Of a stretch of DNA of 64,000 nucleotides, positions 22,401-35,344 are shown piece after piece (within the stretch, counting starts at the first letter, position 1; the number at the start of each line of letters is the position of its first letter). The stretch is from Crambe crambe (lineage: Eukaryota; Porifera; Demospongiae; Poecilosclerida; Crambeidae), in assembly GCA_963924555.1 (NCBI GenBank), contig OZ004586.1, positions 992,001-1,056,000 on the forward strand, read 5' to 3'. The notes under the pieces are model-generated. The model made no database searches. It saw nothing but the letters and a program-made list of their open reading frames with translations, and had not been told where the DNA came from. Position numbers and translations under genes: made by a program.

Positions 22401-25400
22401 AAAGAGAGTTATCAGAGACTATCTACATCAGCTTCTGACCATCTCTCCTTTAGGACCAGATGATCCATGGTTTCCTATGCTTCCATTTCTTCCTGGCACT
22501 CCTTGGACTCCCTGAACAAGAGAGAAGAAGTATGTACTTCTGGATAGTAAAATTCTCTTTTATCATTACCTTTTGCCCAGCTGGTCCTATTTCTCCTTTG
22601 TCTCCTTGATGACCAATTGGTCCGGTATCGCCCTGTGGTTATTAACAAAATCTCAAAGTTAGATAGATCCTGTGCACAAAATATAGTGTGCATTCATACA
22701 TCAATCCCAGGAGAACCAATTCCACCTGAAGAACCTTTGGCTCCTTTCAAACCCGGAGCTCCAGGTAACCCTGGTGTGCCAGGTTGACCAGCCCTTCCAG
22801 GCAGACCAGTATCACCTGCATCTCCTTGATCACCATGGCTACCCTACAATGAAATAATTTATATGCATTAGCCTATAGAGCATGCAATGCAAAAAAAAAT
22901 ACATTCATTCCTGCAGAACCAGGAGATCCAATTGGACCTTGTTCCCCCTTTGGACCAACACTACCTGGCATGCCCTAAATCAATCAAAACAAGTGAAAAA
23001 AATGTCCTTCTGTTTGTCAGTGTAATACAGTACAAACCATTGAGCCAGCGATTCCAATGGGGCCTCGATTTCCTTCAGGACCCGGATCCCCAGGTAATCC
23101 AGTCGAACCCTATGGAAACAATGGACACAGTCATACGTAGTCTTATTTAGAGTATAAACTCAAAGCTCTCACATTAAGACCTGGTCCCCCTGGAGGTGCA
23201 TCACTGCCAGGGACTCCATCCATGCCAGGAATGCCTGGTAAACCCTATAAGAGGAGAAAGTCAAGCACACATTGGTTGCCATTGGTTGCAGTCAAGTCCT
23301 CAATAAATCACTATTTGAAACTCTATAGTATCTATAGCCTATGTATCGCTGTCTTACTTGTTTCCCATGTGGTCCAGTGCTGCCTGTCTCTCCCTTTTCC
23401 CCTGGAAGACCTGGAACACCAGGGGTACCCTGTGTTATGTGTGCCATTAAAAAAAAAAAACACCAACAATGAGAGCCAATGCCATAAAGGTTCCATCACA
23501 CATGGGGTAAGTTTGCTAACATTTCTCCCTGGGTTTCCTTCTCTTCCCTTGGGGCCAGCCACGCCTGGAGGTCCTCGTGGCCCCTGCAATTAAAACATCA
23601 ATAACATTCAACTGATCACAGTTTGAGAGTTAGCAAGCAGAGCAGTGCACACCTGGTTCCCATTAGGTCCTGCTACTCCAGGTTCTCCATTGATCCCGGG
23701 GGAGCCATCAGGCCCAGGCATTCCAATAACACCCTAACAGACATTGTTGCAACTTCTCAAATGACTAAGTGACATGAAGTCCTGGCTCTACCTTTGCTCC
23801 TGGAGTACCATCACTTCCTTTATTGCCTTTGCTTCCTTTTTCTCCACGGTTACCAGCAGAACCCTGTGAAACAATGCCACCAACAAATCAACTTAGCTAC
23901 CCAGATCAATTAGCTTACTCACTTGTGGACCCGAATCTCCTTTATCACCTCTGTCACCTAAAGGACCTTGAACTCCCTTTTCACCCTATCATTATGCACA
24001 TTATCGATCAATGTAATTTACACATTAATATGGAGGTAAAGATTACAAGTATGAATAGCATTTACTTTGTTTCCAGGGTCTCCTCTTGGGCCTGGTAATC
24101 CATCTATTCCGGGTGTACCAACAGCTCCATCAGAACCAGGATCACCCTATAGTGGTAACATTAGAGTCACGTATTGAGGAGGAATTCCTTGCTACTAGCT
24201 AATAATATACTCACAGGATCTCCAGGAGCTCCCCAAGGACCAGGTTCTCCTTGGTCACCACGGGGACCCTTTTAAAAATTCAATGACTACAAGATTTTTT
24301 AAAAAACAATAGTTGTTTCTTACTCGAATTCCTGGAACTCCTTTGCTCCCAATCTCACCTTCTTCGCCAAGGCAACCTTTAGGCCCCTGAAAGGACAAAG
24401 ATACAATGGTAACCATTATAGCGAGAACTATACATACGTAGCTGAAAACAAGCGATGTAGTTACCTCTCTATAGTGCTACTTACCATCTCTCCTTTTCTT
24501 CCAGGAGTGCCTGGAGGACCTTGTGGACCAGGCTCGCCCTGTTAAAAACCCATCAAGTAACATCAATTATAGAAGTATAAAAATAGCTATCTGATTTATC
24601 TAATTCAGATAAGTTGTCCTGTCATATCATATTGTTACTCTCATACATCAAGTCCTGGTTTTCCTGTCTCTCCTTTCCTGCCAGTTGGTCCTGGATCTCC
24701 TGGCGGTCCCTGATGAAGCAAGAAGAGAAGAGAATTTACCTCCATGCTTTGTGGGATGCATTATAGTAAACTTACCTCTGGGCCGGGTGGACCAACGTTC
24801 TGTATTATAAAGAAGGAAAGAAACAAATTCAATGTCTTAATCGAATGAGGTCCCTTAGTATGCATTAATTAAGGCTTTATATTGACAATGGAATAGCATA
24901 CAAAACTAGACTAGACTCTTTTGAGTAAGGTCGTTTCCCACTACACTCTGGCTGCATCTAACTGCAGACTTACAACATCACAGCCTGTTGTGTGAACATA
25001 GAGAGTCTGAGTATCAAGTATAAAAGCCACTGAGTTAGCATCAGGTTGGTCTCCAAGTGATGATTGCAGCATCTCAATGGAAGAGAAAGTTTGGAGCTGC
25101 AGTAGGATCAAGTACATAGCTTCAATTGTGTTACAATATAAAGGGTGAAATCAATTTGTACCGTTCTCCCAGGTGGACCAGGTGGACCAACCACTCCCCT
25201 CCATCCTTTGATACCAGGTGGTCCTAGAATTCCGATCATTCCTTTCTCTCCTCTCTCTCCCATCAATCCAATGTTTCCAGGCAACCCTTCTATCCCTGCA
25301 ACTCCTGGAGGGCCTGGGGGGCCTGGGGGGCCACTGGGACCTGGAGCTCCAACACTACCCGGTATCCCTACAATGAAGAGGAAATCAAACATTGTTGGCT

Positions 25401-25756
25401 TAATTAAACTTTTCAGATCAATTCACCTGCAGTGCCATTTGAACCTTTCTGGACTTCTCTTCCCGCAACACCCTTCTCTCCTTTCTGACCCTTCATTCCA
25501 TCTCTTCCCATAGAACCAGCACATCCTTGAGGACCTTTCAAGGCACGCACACATACACCATTAGGACAAGGAAGGGTATTATGAATCCCTTTACCTCTTT
25601 CTCCTTTCATTCCTTGTCTTCCAATGGATCCATTGCGTCCTTTCTCACCATGATCCCCATGGGGACCTCGTTCACCTAGATCCCCCATCATTCCCATCAG
25701 TCCAATAGGATTTGCTACACAACAACACATATACAATTCAAGTCACTACTAAAAGT

Positions 25757-25853
<97 letters not shown>

Positions 25854-28039
25854 CAAGTCTGTGGCAACAACATAGTCTTCCATGCATGAGAGCTTGGAAT
25901 GATTCACAGAACAGCAAAAGTTCTAAGATTCAATCAGCACAAACCTGATGAGAAGTCTACCAGTCCTTTCTCCCCTTCCTCCCCCTTGGGACCAGGGAAA
26001 CCCTGTAATTATGAAAATTGCTATAACTCACTGTAGCCTCATTCCTAGGCTCTCAGTGAAGCGTGAAATGTCTGCCCCCACATTTCCTACTTCACTGAGA
26101 GCCTGGGAACAAGGCTAGACTCACTGCATCTCAACATCACATAATAATTTTAGTCAGTAGCATATCAGCATGGCCTCTCATTGATGTGACCATCTCAATT
26201 AGTATCTGGCCATGCACAAGTTCTATATTGTACCTGTTCTCCCAACCTTCCAGGTCTTCCATTTCTTCCAAACCTCCCATCAATTCCATCAGTTCCAGGA
26301 AGACCTATCGGCCCCTGCAGACCAGAAGACCCTCTTCTGCCGGGAATTCCATTGAGACCTGGCCTCCCTCTCCTCCCCCTTATTCCGTCAGTGCCATTGG
26401 ATCCAGGGACACCATCAGTGCCATTCACTCCAACTGGAACAAGTAAAATATTAAGAAGAGAAAAGAAGTCTGATTCTCACCCCTTCCTCCCCAATATTCA
26501 CTATCCCCACATTATATATTATTTAGCTATTCACACTCCCCATATTTACACACATGCTTATTGCTATTATCTAATGTTATAATTCAGTTATTGTTGTGTG
26601 TTATGGAAGATCTGTGAGAGAGACTCACTTCTTCCATCCCTTCCATCCATGCCGGGAGCTCCTGGGGGTCCGGTTCTCCCAGGCACTCCTCGTCTCCCAA
26701 ACATGCCCTGTTCCCCAGCTGAGCCCATGGTGCCGTTGAGACCATCAGGACCAGGGAGACCAGGAGGACCTCTTCTACCTTGTGTGCCATTTCTTCCATC
26801 ATTACCAGGAGTGCCTTGTTCTCCTCTCATTCCGGGTGGACCAGGAAGTCCTCGGCGACCATTCAATCCCTAAAGACATGAACCAAGTTATATGGCAGTC
26901 TCTCGACTAATCAGAGCATTACAATTTCTCCTGGATAACCTGTTCTGCCATCACTACCATTCAGTCCTGGCTCTCCCACTTCCCCTTTCTCCCCCGGATC
27001 CCCATCCACTCCAGGGTCACCCTCCAAACCAGGACTGCCAGGAAGCCCCATGCGACCAGGGAGACCTACGTACGTAAAAGTGTTCCAGAACCATGCAGAG
27101 AAGGACTTGAATCTAACATTCTCACAAACAAATTTCATGTACCTCTTCCTCCTGGGATTCCTCTGTCTCCTTTCTCTCCCATAAATCCCTTGGGACCACG
27201 CTGCCCATCAACACCTCTTGGTCCTTGCTCACCAGGCAGACCACTACTTCCAGGAACTCGGGAGTCCCCCTATAATAATCAAGTGTAAGCAAATTCGATA
27301 ATGGTCTTAGTATGAGAGTAATCGAACATACATACCTTCTCTCCTTTCATGCCCTGCATTGTGAAACAAAACCACTCAGGTCATTACCATGATAATGTAC
27401 TGATTATAAGAACTCACTTCCACTCCTGCTGAACCTTTGGATCCTTGTGATCCAATATCTCCAGGCATGCCCTTTCATAAACAACAATAAAGGAATAGTC
27501 TTGATTGTGTATGTGTGTGATGTATGTGTGTGTGTGTGTGTGTGTGCGTGCATGTGTGGGAGAGGAGCATTACCATGACACCAGGTACCCCTCTTTGTCC
27601 AGGCTCGCCAGGTTCTCCTGTGTCTCCTTGAAGTCCACGCATTCCCTAATTATTAAATTTTATAGTCCAGTAATTCATTATCTACCAAGAAAGAACTTAC
27701 CTTTGGACCGACTAATCCAGGATCACCTTCTGTACCCTGCATTAAAACCCAGAAGCCCCAAAGTTTAGTTAATCAAAACTGAAGCATTGTGGCATGCACA
27801 TACGTTTTCTCCTTCTGGACCCGTCAAACCCATTTGTCCAGCATTCCCTTTAGCACCTTTTTCACCACTGTCACCCTACATGGGTAATGACCATTCTAAA
27901 CTACAGACCTGTCCACTTTAGATCTGACTTCACCAGAAACAGTCAATAGTTAATATTTCTGCTCACAGACCTTTAGTCCACGCTTTCCTTGTCTTCCTTC
28001 CAAACCTGGCTCACCTTGGGGACCCTCAAATCCCTGAAA

Positions 28040-28122
<83 letters not shown>

Positions 28123-31100
28123 AGAAATACATGGAAGTATGGAAAGTGACTGTAGCTAGACTATAAGACTTACAGGTTCTCCTTGCAATCCTTCACTGCC
28201 TTGCTCTCCGTCCACACCTGGAGTACCATCAGCACCAGGATCTCCCTGTACGTATCATGTGCACATATAATGACTGCAGCTGTACATGGCAAGAAAGTCT
28301 TCCGCAAATCAAACTCACTTTCAACCCAGTGACACCTTGTGAGCCAGGAATTCCTGCCTCTCCCTTTCTTCCGTCAGAACCTGCTATACCCTATAGAGGT
28401 ACATGCATAATACAGTGAAGGGGAGTGGCTGTAGGAACACCGTATAAAGATCCCTAGTTTAGTAATGAGATGCACCTCTTCTCCTCTGTCTCCTTGCAAT
28501 CCCTTTTCACCTGGGTCTCCTGATGTGCCATTCTCACCCTGTGAACAAGGTGGTGAACTTTGTGATTGCAGCATAACAGAACAGATAATGCCTATGAACT
28601 TACTGGAATTCCAGCACTCCCTCTGTGTCCTGATTCTCCTGGGTCACCCCTCAAACCAGGTAGTCCTGGCACTCCTTTCAAGCCTGGCAATCCATCGGTT
28701 CCATTCTCACCTGGTACTCCAGGTGCACCCTATAACAATAACAAAAACAATAACAATGAACAACAACAACAACAAACAACAACAAACAACAACAATAACA
28801 ACAACAACAATGAACAACAATTATAAACAACAATAACAACAACAAGTTTCTGATCACTTACAGGACTCCCTTGTGGACCCTCAGTACCATTCATTCCTGG
28901 TGGGCCAATTAACCCAGGGGCACCCTATAATTAAAATGATACAATCTGATCACCATACCTTTCATAAATCACATAATATGGTCCTTACGGGTCTTCCAGG
29001 ATGACCAGATCTTCCATCTATGCCTGGTGTGCCATTGATACCAGGTATCCCTGGACTTCCTACAGCACCCTGCAGTGGATATGCAACCACACTAAACACC
29101 CTGTCACATTGTTGCGGTTTTCTTTGTTATTATTGCAGGATTTTGGTGAAGTAAGACATTGAGTGTGAACTGACATTTTCCCCCGTCATTCCATCAAGTC
29201 CTGGCCTGCCATTGAGTCCATCTCTACCATCAGTACCATTTCTTCCTGGAGTGCCCTGCAGAAAGAGTTCTCACTGTCATAGAGATACGTACGTAATGAG
29301 TTTAGTCATTCTTACATCTTTTCCAGGTCTCCCTTGAGGTCCACGCTCACCAGGGAACCCAGGGATACCAGGTTCTCCCTTTTCACCTTGTTTCCCCTGA
29401 GACATACATATCATTGGATCATTTTTTGCCCCTTCTAATATTGTATACAAGTATTATAAATACCGGTTTTCCAGGGAGGCCTCTCTCTCCGATGTCACCT
29501 TTATTTCCCATAGGCCCAGGTGGTCCCTAGAAACAATAGCATCGCAAATGATAACAAAAACTACTACTAAAATAAGGAAAATTTACGACTGGTCCTGGAT
29601 CGCCAATTGGTCCCTCATCTCCTTGCATTCCTCTCAATCCAGGTCCACCCTGGAACGTACCATCACAGTTTACTTACTTATATAGCTAGAAGAAATATGG
29701 CTGGCATTAGACAGGTGTTTCATACCATATCTCCTGGAAATCCAGTCCTTCCTGGTCTACCAGGCAAGCCTTTAGCTCCAGGCAAGCCTTTAGCACCCTG
29801 TAACACAGTCGATAACGCAGTCAATGTGATTGATAGCACTCAAGTGGTTGATTCCTTATGAAGGCAATTGACTCACCTTCGTTCCATTTGGACCCAAGTC
29901 TCCCATCATACCACTGGGACCTTGTGGTCCAATCACACCCTGAGCATTGATTTTTCAATAGTGACTTAACGGAGCAAATACAAAACTTACATCATCTCCT
30001 GGTCGTCCTCTTCTTCCATGGTCTCCTCGATCACCAGTGGTCCCTGGTGTACCAGGAAGACCCATCAATCCAGTGGTTCCCCCTCTCCCTTGCTCCCCTG
30101 ACAAACCAGGGGGGCCTGGGTCTCCCATACTTCCCTAGAGTTGAATCAAACGTCACTGTAGTGTTGACAAAGTGAAGCTACTCCATCTCTTCTCCTTTCA
30201 TACCTTACTCCCTGGAGTTCCAGGGACTCCATTGGTACCTGGCTCTCCTTCAGAACCAATTCCTCCTTGCTTCCCCTACACCAAATGGAATGTGAACGTT
30301 TCTTAATCTCATGATCTTCATAATTATTTAGCCAACTCACAATTAACCCAGGTAGCCCTGGAAGACCAGGATCTCCCACGCTGCCATTCGTACTTGGAAT
30401 TCCCATTGAACCCTGTAGCAATAGTGTGGTCACATGATCGCATTAACATAAAGTCTCTACAATGAGTGATGTTAATAGAGGTATTCTAGTATAGCTTGTG
30501 TACGTGGCACTAACTGACCAGCCATATACATACCTTGAATCCTTTTGGTCCAATATCTCCATTTCTGCCTGGAGTCCCATTTCGTCCTGGCATGCCCTGC
30601 AACCCCTAGTAATTACAATACAAAATGATATAACAGCAATCCTCCAACTAAAGGACATCTTCCTCTGAATAATGGACAACCTAGAGTAACATCTCTCTAT
30701 GATGTCTTGATCAGTTATTGAGAAGTTCTATTGTTTATACTTACTATTTCTCCCATTGGTCCATTGAACCCTGGGTCTCCCTTCTCTCCCGGCATGCCAG
30801 TAGGTCCACGTGTGCCCTGCAAAGAATGACGAAAAAAATTAAGACCTGATTCCATAATTAGCTAGTATTATGATAGTAGCTAGACAGTGCTCACATTAGT
30901 TCCAGGTGTTCCACTGTTCCCAGTAGATCCATGACGTCCTGGAAATCCTCTTGGACCCTAAAATTGGATTAATATAACTTACATTGCAATGGACACATTG
31001 ATGGAATCTGAGAGACTACTAAAGTTGTTTTTTTTTCTATCAATTCTGTGCATGAGATTTTATAAGCTGATCGGATGACTCACCCGAAATCCAGGAACAC

Positions 31101-33917
31101 CTCTTCTTCCAGGCTCACCATCAACTCCTCGAGTGCCATTTAACCCAGGAACACCAATATCACCCTGCCAATTTCAAAAAACAAAAACAATAATTGTATC
31201 ATTATATGGCTCCAGCTAGCTCTAAATCACAGGGTCTCACCTGCATTCCTTTACTTCCATTAACTCCAGGAGTACCACTTTCTCCCATCTCGCCCTTAGG
31301 CCCTATACCCTTGAATCATGACAATGATTGAGTGCAATTAAAGCTGACTCTCCATCACACAAAATGACTGCCAAACTTACTGGGGGTCCTTGATCTCCTT
31401 GGGGTCCTGCAGGACCTTTTTCCCCCTTAGATCCGGGACTCCCCTGCAATTATTAATCATTATGTAATTGATTAGCTATTAATAGTAACTTGATTAACTA
31501 ACAGCCTTACATGCATTCTGGCAGGAACACCACTTTGTCCCATGTGTCCTCGACTCCCTTTAACACCAGGAAGTCCTTGCATCCCATCATCACCCTATAA
31601 ACATATTATTTGTATTATCAGCAGTTATATGATCACCATCAATAGAATATGGAATTCAACTACAGGTTGTGCGCTGCTCAGTTTTTTTTAAAAGCCTGTA
31701 ATGATCTTGCTAACTAGAACTAGAGTATGCCAGTTTCATCCTTCGAAGCCACACTGACTCTTTCAAGTACATAAGAGAAACTCTTTCATGTATGAGAAAC
31801 TGGTATACATGCAATTGTCACAATGCTATAATTGATGCCCACGAGTTTGTGTTCAATACAAAGCTACCAAAACTAATCTGATATAATTTGAATTCAATCA
31901 GCACGTTATTGGTGAACCACTCAAAAGGAAGACTAGTTCTAGCAAGTAGCAACCCAATATCCTTTGTATCCCATAAGTGGCTGGGTGCTTTCCCTCCCAA
32001 ATTAAAGGGAGGTCCTCTTTATGAGTTACCAACTTACAGGGATTCCAGTGAGCCCTTTCCGTCCAGGTATTCCATCTTCTCCAGGAAGACCTGGTTGACC
32101 CTGTAATGATTTATTAATTAGCTATAGTGCTATCATATCACATCATACCATAGCTCCAGGCAAGCCAGGGCTTCCTGGTGCTCCTCTTTCACCAGGTTGT
32201 CCAGGTGACCCCTACATGAGATATCATAACATAGAATTGTACGTTTATTAAATTAATCTGCTTACCACCGATGTAGTATTGGGCCCAGGGGGTCCTGGTT
32301 GGCCTGGTACACCACGACTGCCCTACACATAAATTGACATATCAAGGTCATTACAGATGTAAGTATTAGCTAATTAATTTGCTGTATCGCAGTTGGGCAC
32401 CTTTGAACCTGCTTCTCCACTCATACCAGCAAGTCCTATTGGTCCCGGGGGCCCTAAAGGTCCCTGGACGGGGAAAGAATAGTCGTAATACATTGTACAT
32501 TAGTATGACATTGTGTTCTGTACCTTTGGACCCGGCAAAGATGTGCCAAGAAGCTGCAAAAGGTAACAAGAAATTGCTTCATTTTGTGCTTATTACTCTA
32601 GTGAATTTACTTCACTCACATTATCACATCCTATAAGTGAGTAGTCCAAATCATTTGAAAAAGTTAAAGTATGCACCTATAAAAAAAAAACAAAAAACAA
32701 CAACAATAAAACCAATAACAACATAGCTATAGCCTTGATCATTCACTAAATCTGCTCTGATTTCCTCAATTCTTTACATTTAATTAAAACACCATCAGAG
32801 AACTGATCACCCACTCTATAAGCTGGTTTTTGAAATTTGAAATTAGGTTAAGAATTGAGAAAGTTATAATGAATGAGATCAAGTGAATGTTAATAGACTT
32901 GACTTTAGTATGTAATTATACTCACAATGACATCGTTTTCAAAAACTCTAAGTGTTCCATTGGACACAGGGAGAGGAAGAGAAGTCTGAGGCAAATCCAC
33001 AAAACTGACTACTCTACAGTTCACAATCACCAAAAGTTGGTAATGTCTTAGTCTGATTCCCAATCTCTGAAACGAAGAGCTGTCTTGGATATCCACATCA
33101 TCTGGGAGATTTATCTCCAATGTGTTCAGTCCAGGGAGAGAGATAGAAAGGAAATCGCGCGTTGAATTCTCAGATCTTCTCAGTGAAACATCAAAGATGA
33201 AGCCCGATTCACTGCTGATGGATAAAAGAGAGCCTTCAAACTGAGAGGTGTTGAGAACAATATAGATTCCGAACTGGGAAGGGAACTCTGCTCCAATGAA
33301 TCTCCATTCCAGGCCGAGTGTTGACATGTTTAGTTCCCTATTGATGCTAAAGGCATCCATTTCCCCTGTGGGGCCAGTAACTAATGAAGCATCTTGACTT
33401 GGAAGAGTAGCACCTCTTAGGCCAATGAAGTCCAGTACATCAACTGCATCAAATAAATCATAAAAGTACTACAAAAAAAAATTGGATGCTTGAAAATTTA
33501 TCTCAACAACTTTCTCAAGTGGAATGTGTGACCCTTAAAGACCTATTGATCTGTCACAACTATAAACAATCTTTGGTCAACAGAGGAATTTTTTGGCGGT
33601 GTCTGTTCAGTTTACACAGTGCCAACACCAGCAGATGTGCCAGGCTACTCAAAGTGAAGTCCTTGTCCACAACACAGACCAATCATTGGACCACAATCTC
33701 ACCACCAAAAATACAGTGAGAGGAAACACATACATACATCTCACCTAGGAAACACAGTAGAACTTCTAGACTAGGTTACATGCATGCACTCAGCATTCTT
33801 TTTCCCTTACTGACTGCTACTTATATTATCTATTTTATCTTTACCTGTCACTGGGAAGGATGCTGTTGCTAAGTGTAAGAGGAAGACTGAGCAGCAAGTA
33901 AACAAGTTCCACTTCAT
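16908..33917 (-). CDS. Large collagen XV/XVIII-like gene B (TSPN - collagen - trimerisation - hinge - endostatin)
   Basis: This is a secreted basement-membrane-type collagen encoded by dozens of short exons on the minus strand. The order is: signal peptide exon (33917-33848, starting [20 protein letters not shown]); TSPN/laminin-G-like exon (about 33446-32930); a Cys linker exon; then Gly-X-Y exons from about 32460 to 18350, mostly 45-110 bases, many starting with a whole Gly codon; an internal trimerisation-like exon (about 25102-24975); and a C-terminal trimerisation exon, Cys-rich hinge and three endostatin exons, ending at TAA 16908. It is assigned to the XV/XVIII type because both the trimerisation motif ([20 protein letters not shown]) and endostatin are present. 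No start or polyadenylation context suggesting two genes was seen in the middle, but transcripts would be needed to exclude a split near 25 kb. Confidence 0.8.
17660..17900 (-). other. Cys-rich hinge module between trimerisation and endostatin
   Basis: Two exons, about 17818-17893 and 17662-17729, read [24 protein letters not shown] and then [17 protein letters not shown]. The spacing matches the Cys-rich repeat common in bacterial and protist secreted proteins: CGNG..E.GE.CDG..LGG.TCQS...GTLSC...C.FDTS.C. The same two exons occur in the broken copy at 13.6-13.85 kb. This position is the protease-sensitive hinge in vertebrate collagen XVIII. Confidence 0.7.
18154..18280 (-). other. Collagen XV/XVIII-type trimerisation exon
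   Basis: The exon reads [20 protein letters not shown] then [18 protein letters not shown]. The pattern corresponds to the vertebrate XVIII trimerisation domain ([24 protein letters not shown]). It follows the last Gly-X-Y exon, which starts near 18350. Confidence 0.75.
19378..19436. repeat. (TTG)n trinucleotide repeat in a collagen B intron
   Basis: A TTG/TTGT run lies between two Gly-X-Y exons. The Asn- or Leu-rich frames across it are artefacts. Confidence 0.9.
24975..25102 (-). other. Internal trimerisation-like module in collagen B
   Basis: This exon reads [20 protein letters not shown] then [20 protein letters not shown], and ends in a GT donor. It aligns with the C-terminal trimerisation exon (SFEALNSSS...[14 protein letters not shown]) but continues into further Gly-X-Y exons (NVGPPGPE) instead of the hinge. 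It interrupts the triple-helical region roughly in the middle. Confidence 0.65.
25758..25851. repeat. (CT)n(GT)n compound microsatellite
   Basis: About 14 CT units are followed by about 32 GT units in a collagen B intron. Confidence 0.95.
26034..26117. mobile_element. Short foldback MITE (TAGCCTC family), second copy
   Basis: The left arm TAGCCTCATTCCTAGGCTCT and the reverse complement of the right arm, TAGCCTTGTTCCCAGGCTCT, are near-identical. Complementarity continues inward (CAGTGAAG / CTTCACTG). The element lies in a collagen B intron. Confidence 0.75.
28039..28121. repeat. (GA)n microsatellite in collagen B intron
   Basis: About 41 GA units directly follow a Gly-X-Y exon; non-coding. 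Confidence 0.95.
28736..28845. repeat. (AAC)n-rich repeat in collagen B intron
   Basis: Imperfect AAC/AACA repeats lie between two Gly-X-Y exons. Confidence 0.9.
32926..33450 (-). other. TSPN / laminin-G-like domain of collagen B
   Basis: The exon encodes about 170 residues with a beta-sandwich-like pattern and [20 protein letters not shown], the same signature as in collagen A (PFQRIGIRLKNSLLVVSLNC). It is the usual N-terminal module of XV/XVIII-type and fibrillar collagens. A following small exon at about 32618-32677 carries a single Cys. Confidence 0.75.
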
Positions 33918-34634
33918 CTTTATAAATCACTATGTATATTGTCAGAGTAGCTATACTTCCATTCCTGCAAATTTAGGAATAAATTGCTAGCTTATAGCTA
34001 GCCCTTCCATTGTTCTATAGGTTTATTAACAGCTGGATTCATTGGCATGGAGTAGGTATTAAACTTTACAATGGCCAGTGCAGACTGTACAGCATGGATC
34101 AATCTATAGCTACAATATGAGACATTGCACTTTAAAGCTCTGAGCCTGGCCCTGCATGCCAAGCTCTTCAAAATAATTATTACAACAGTGGTTAGCTGCA
34201 CGGATAACTAATTAGCTATACGTACAATAGAGAAAGTTTACTAGTGTAATTGGCTTTCTCCTAGCTAGCTAGCTATTTACCTCAGGGTAACTTACAGATA
34301 CAAACTCAGGAAGAGATCATCTCTGGGTGCAGAACAAAGTTCTAAATTCCAATATCTGTCCTTTCGGTAAAGTGGCCTGAAGGTGGCAGCTGTGATGCGG
34401 TAGATTTAGAGTATGGCTTCTGTCTCATTCTTGCACTCTAACAGACAACAGCATTCCTGCTGGCTATATAGCTTTAGCTAGATATAAAAGCAGCGTGAAA
34501 AGGGAAATTAACTAAAGATCAGGGACCTTTCTCTCAGTTTTCAATTTGGAAGGAAAACTGTAGCTAACTGTATACAAACAACTACTAATTAGTTACGCAT
34601 GCGCAATACAAATGGTCTGACCTTTTGACCCCTA
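33918..34634. promoter_or_regulatory. Divergent intergenic region, collagen B (-) / ADAT2 (+)
   Basis: About 715 bases lie between two divergent start codons. An NRF1-type half-palindrome, TACGCATGCGCAAT, lies at 34594-34607, about 30 bases upstream of the ADAT2 ATG. No exon was recognised in the rest. Confidence 0.45.
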
Positions 34635-35150
34635 ATGGCTGAACCCAAGTTGGACATGGGGCCTGATTACTTCATGAATAAGGCCTTTGAGATGGCAGAA
34701 TTTGCACTGAAACATCAAGAGGTGCCGGTGGGTTGTGTGATCGAGTACAAAGGAGAGATCATAGCTCAGGGCTGCAATGAAGTGAACATTTCCAAGAATG
34801 CTACCCGACATGCTGAAATGGTGGCCGTGGATCAGCTGTTAGACTATGCAAGGAACTGCAACATGGAATTAGAAGAGTTATGTGGTTCTTGCTGTGTATA
34901 TGTCACAGTAGAACCATGCATTATGTGTGCATTTGCACTGAGAAGTGTTGGTCTATTAACTGTCACTTTCGGTTGTAAGAATGAGCGTTTTGGAGGATGT
35001 GGCTCAGTTCTGGACATTCATAGTGCAAAAATGGACCCATCATTAAAGACTCTGATTTTGATTCCTGCATCTGATGACTTTATTCAAAGAGCTAAATCAC
35101 TTCTGAAGAAATTCTATGAAGGAGAAAACCCCAATACTTTGTCCATGTAG
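34635..35150 (+). CDS. ADAT2: tRNA-specific adenosine deaminase subunit 2 (ADAT2-like)
   Basis: This intronless gene of 171 residues encodes a cytidine/deoxycytidylate deaminase-fold enzyme. With ADAT3 the family converts A34 to inosine in tRNA anticodons. The zinc and catalytic motif HAE is at residues 59-61 and PCIMC at 94-98; the N terminus (EVPVGCVI) and the segment GCKNERFGGCGSVLDIH also fit ADAT2/TadA. The Glu of HAE, which acts as proton shuttle, is kept, so it should be the catalytic subunit. Length fits the family (about 190 in mammals). An NRF1-type motif lies directly upstream, as in several other housekeeping genes here. Confidence 0.93.
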   Translation: MAEPKLDMGPDYFMNKAFEMAEFALKHQEVPVGCVIEYKGEIIAQGCNEVNISKNATRHAEMVAVDQLLDYARNCNMELEELCGSCCVYVTVEPCIMCAFALRSVGLLTVTFGCKNERFGGCGSVLDIHSAKMDPSLKTLILIPASDDFIQRAKSLLKKFYEGENPNTLSM

Positions 35151-35344
35151 CTTTATCAAGGCAGAGTATGTCAATTCATAACTTTGCTAGTCCCTATGAT
35201 TATTACTGGTATACCACACACCATGTATCTCCTGTACCATGTACCACTGGCCAAAAAACAAGACTCACCTTACCCGATTAGTTTCTGAGCATGCGCAAAT
35301 CCTATGGGCGAGTCACAATGCGCAGATTGCCATAGGAACCGATC

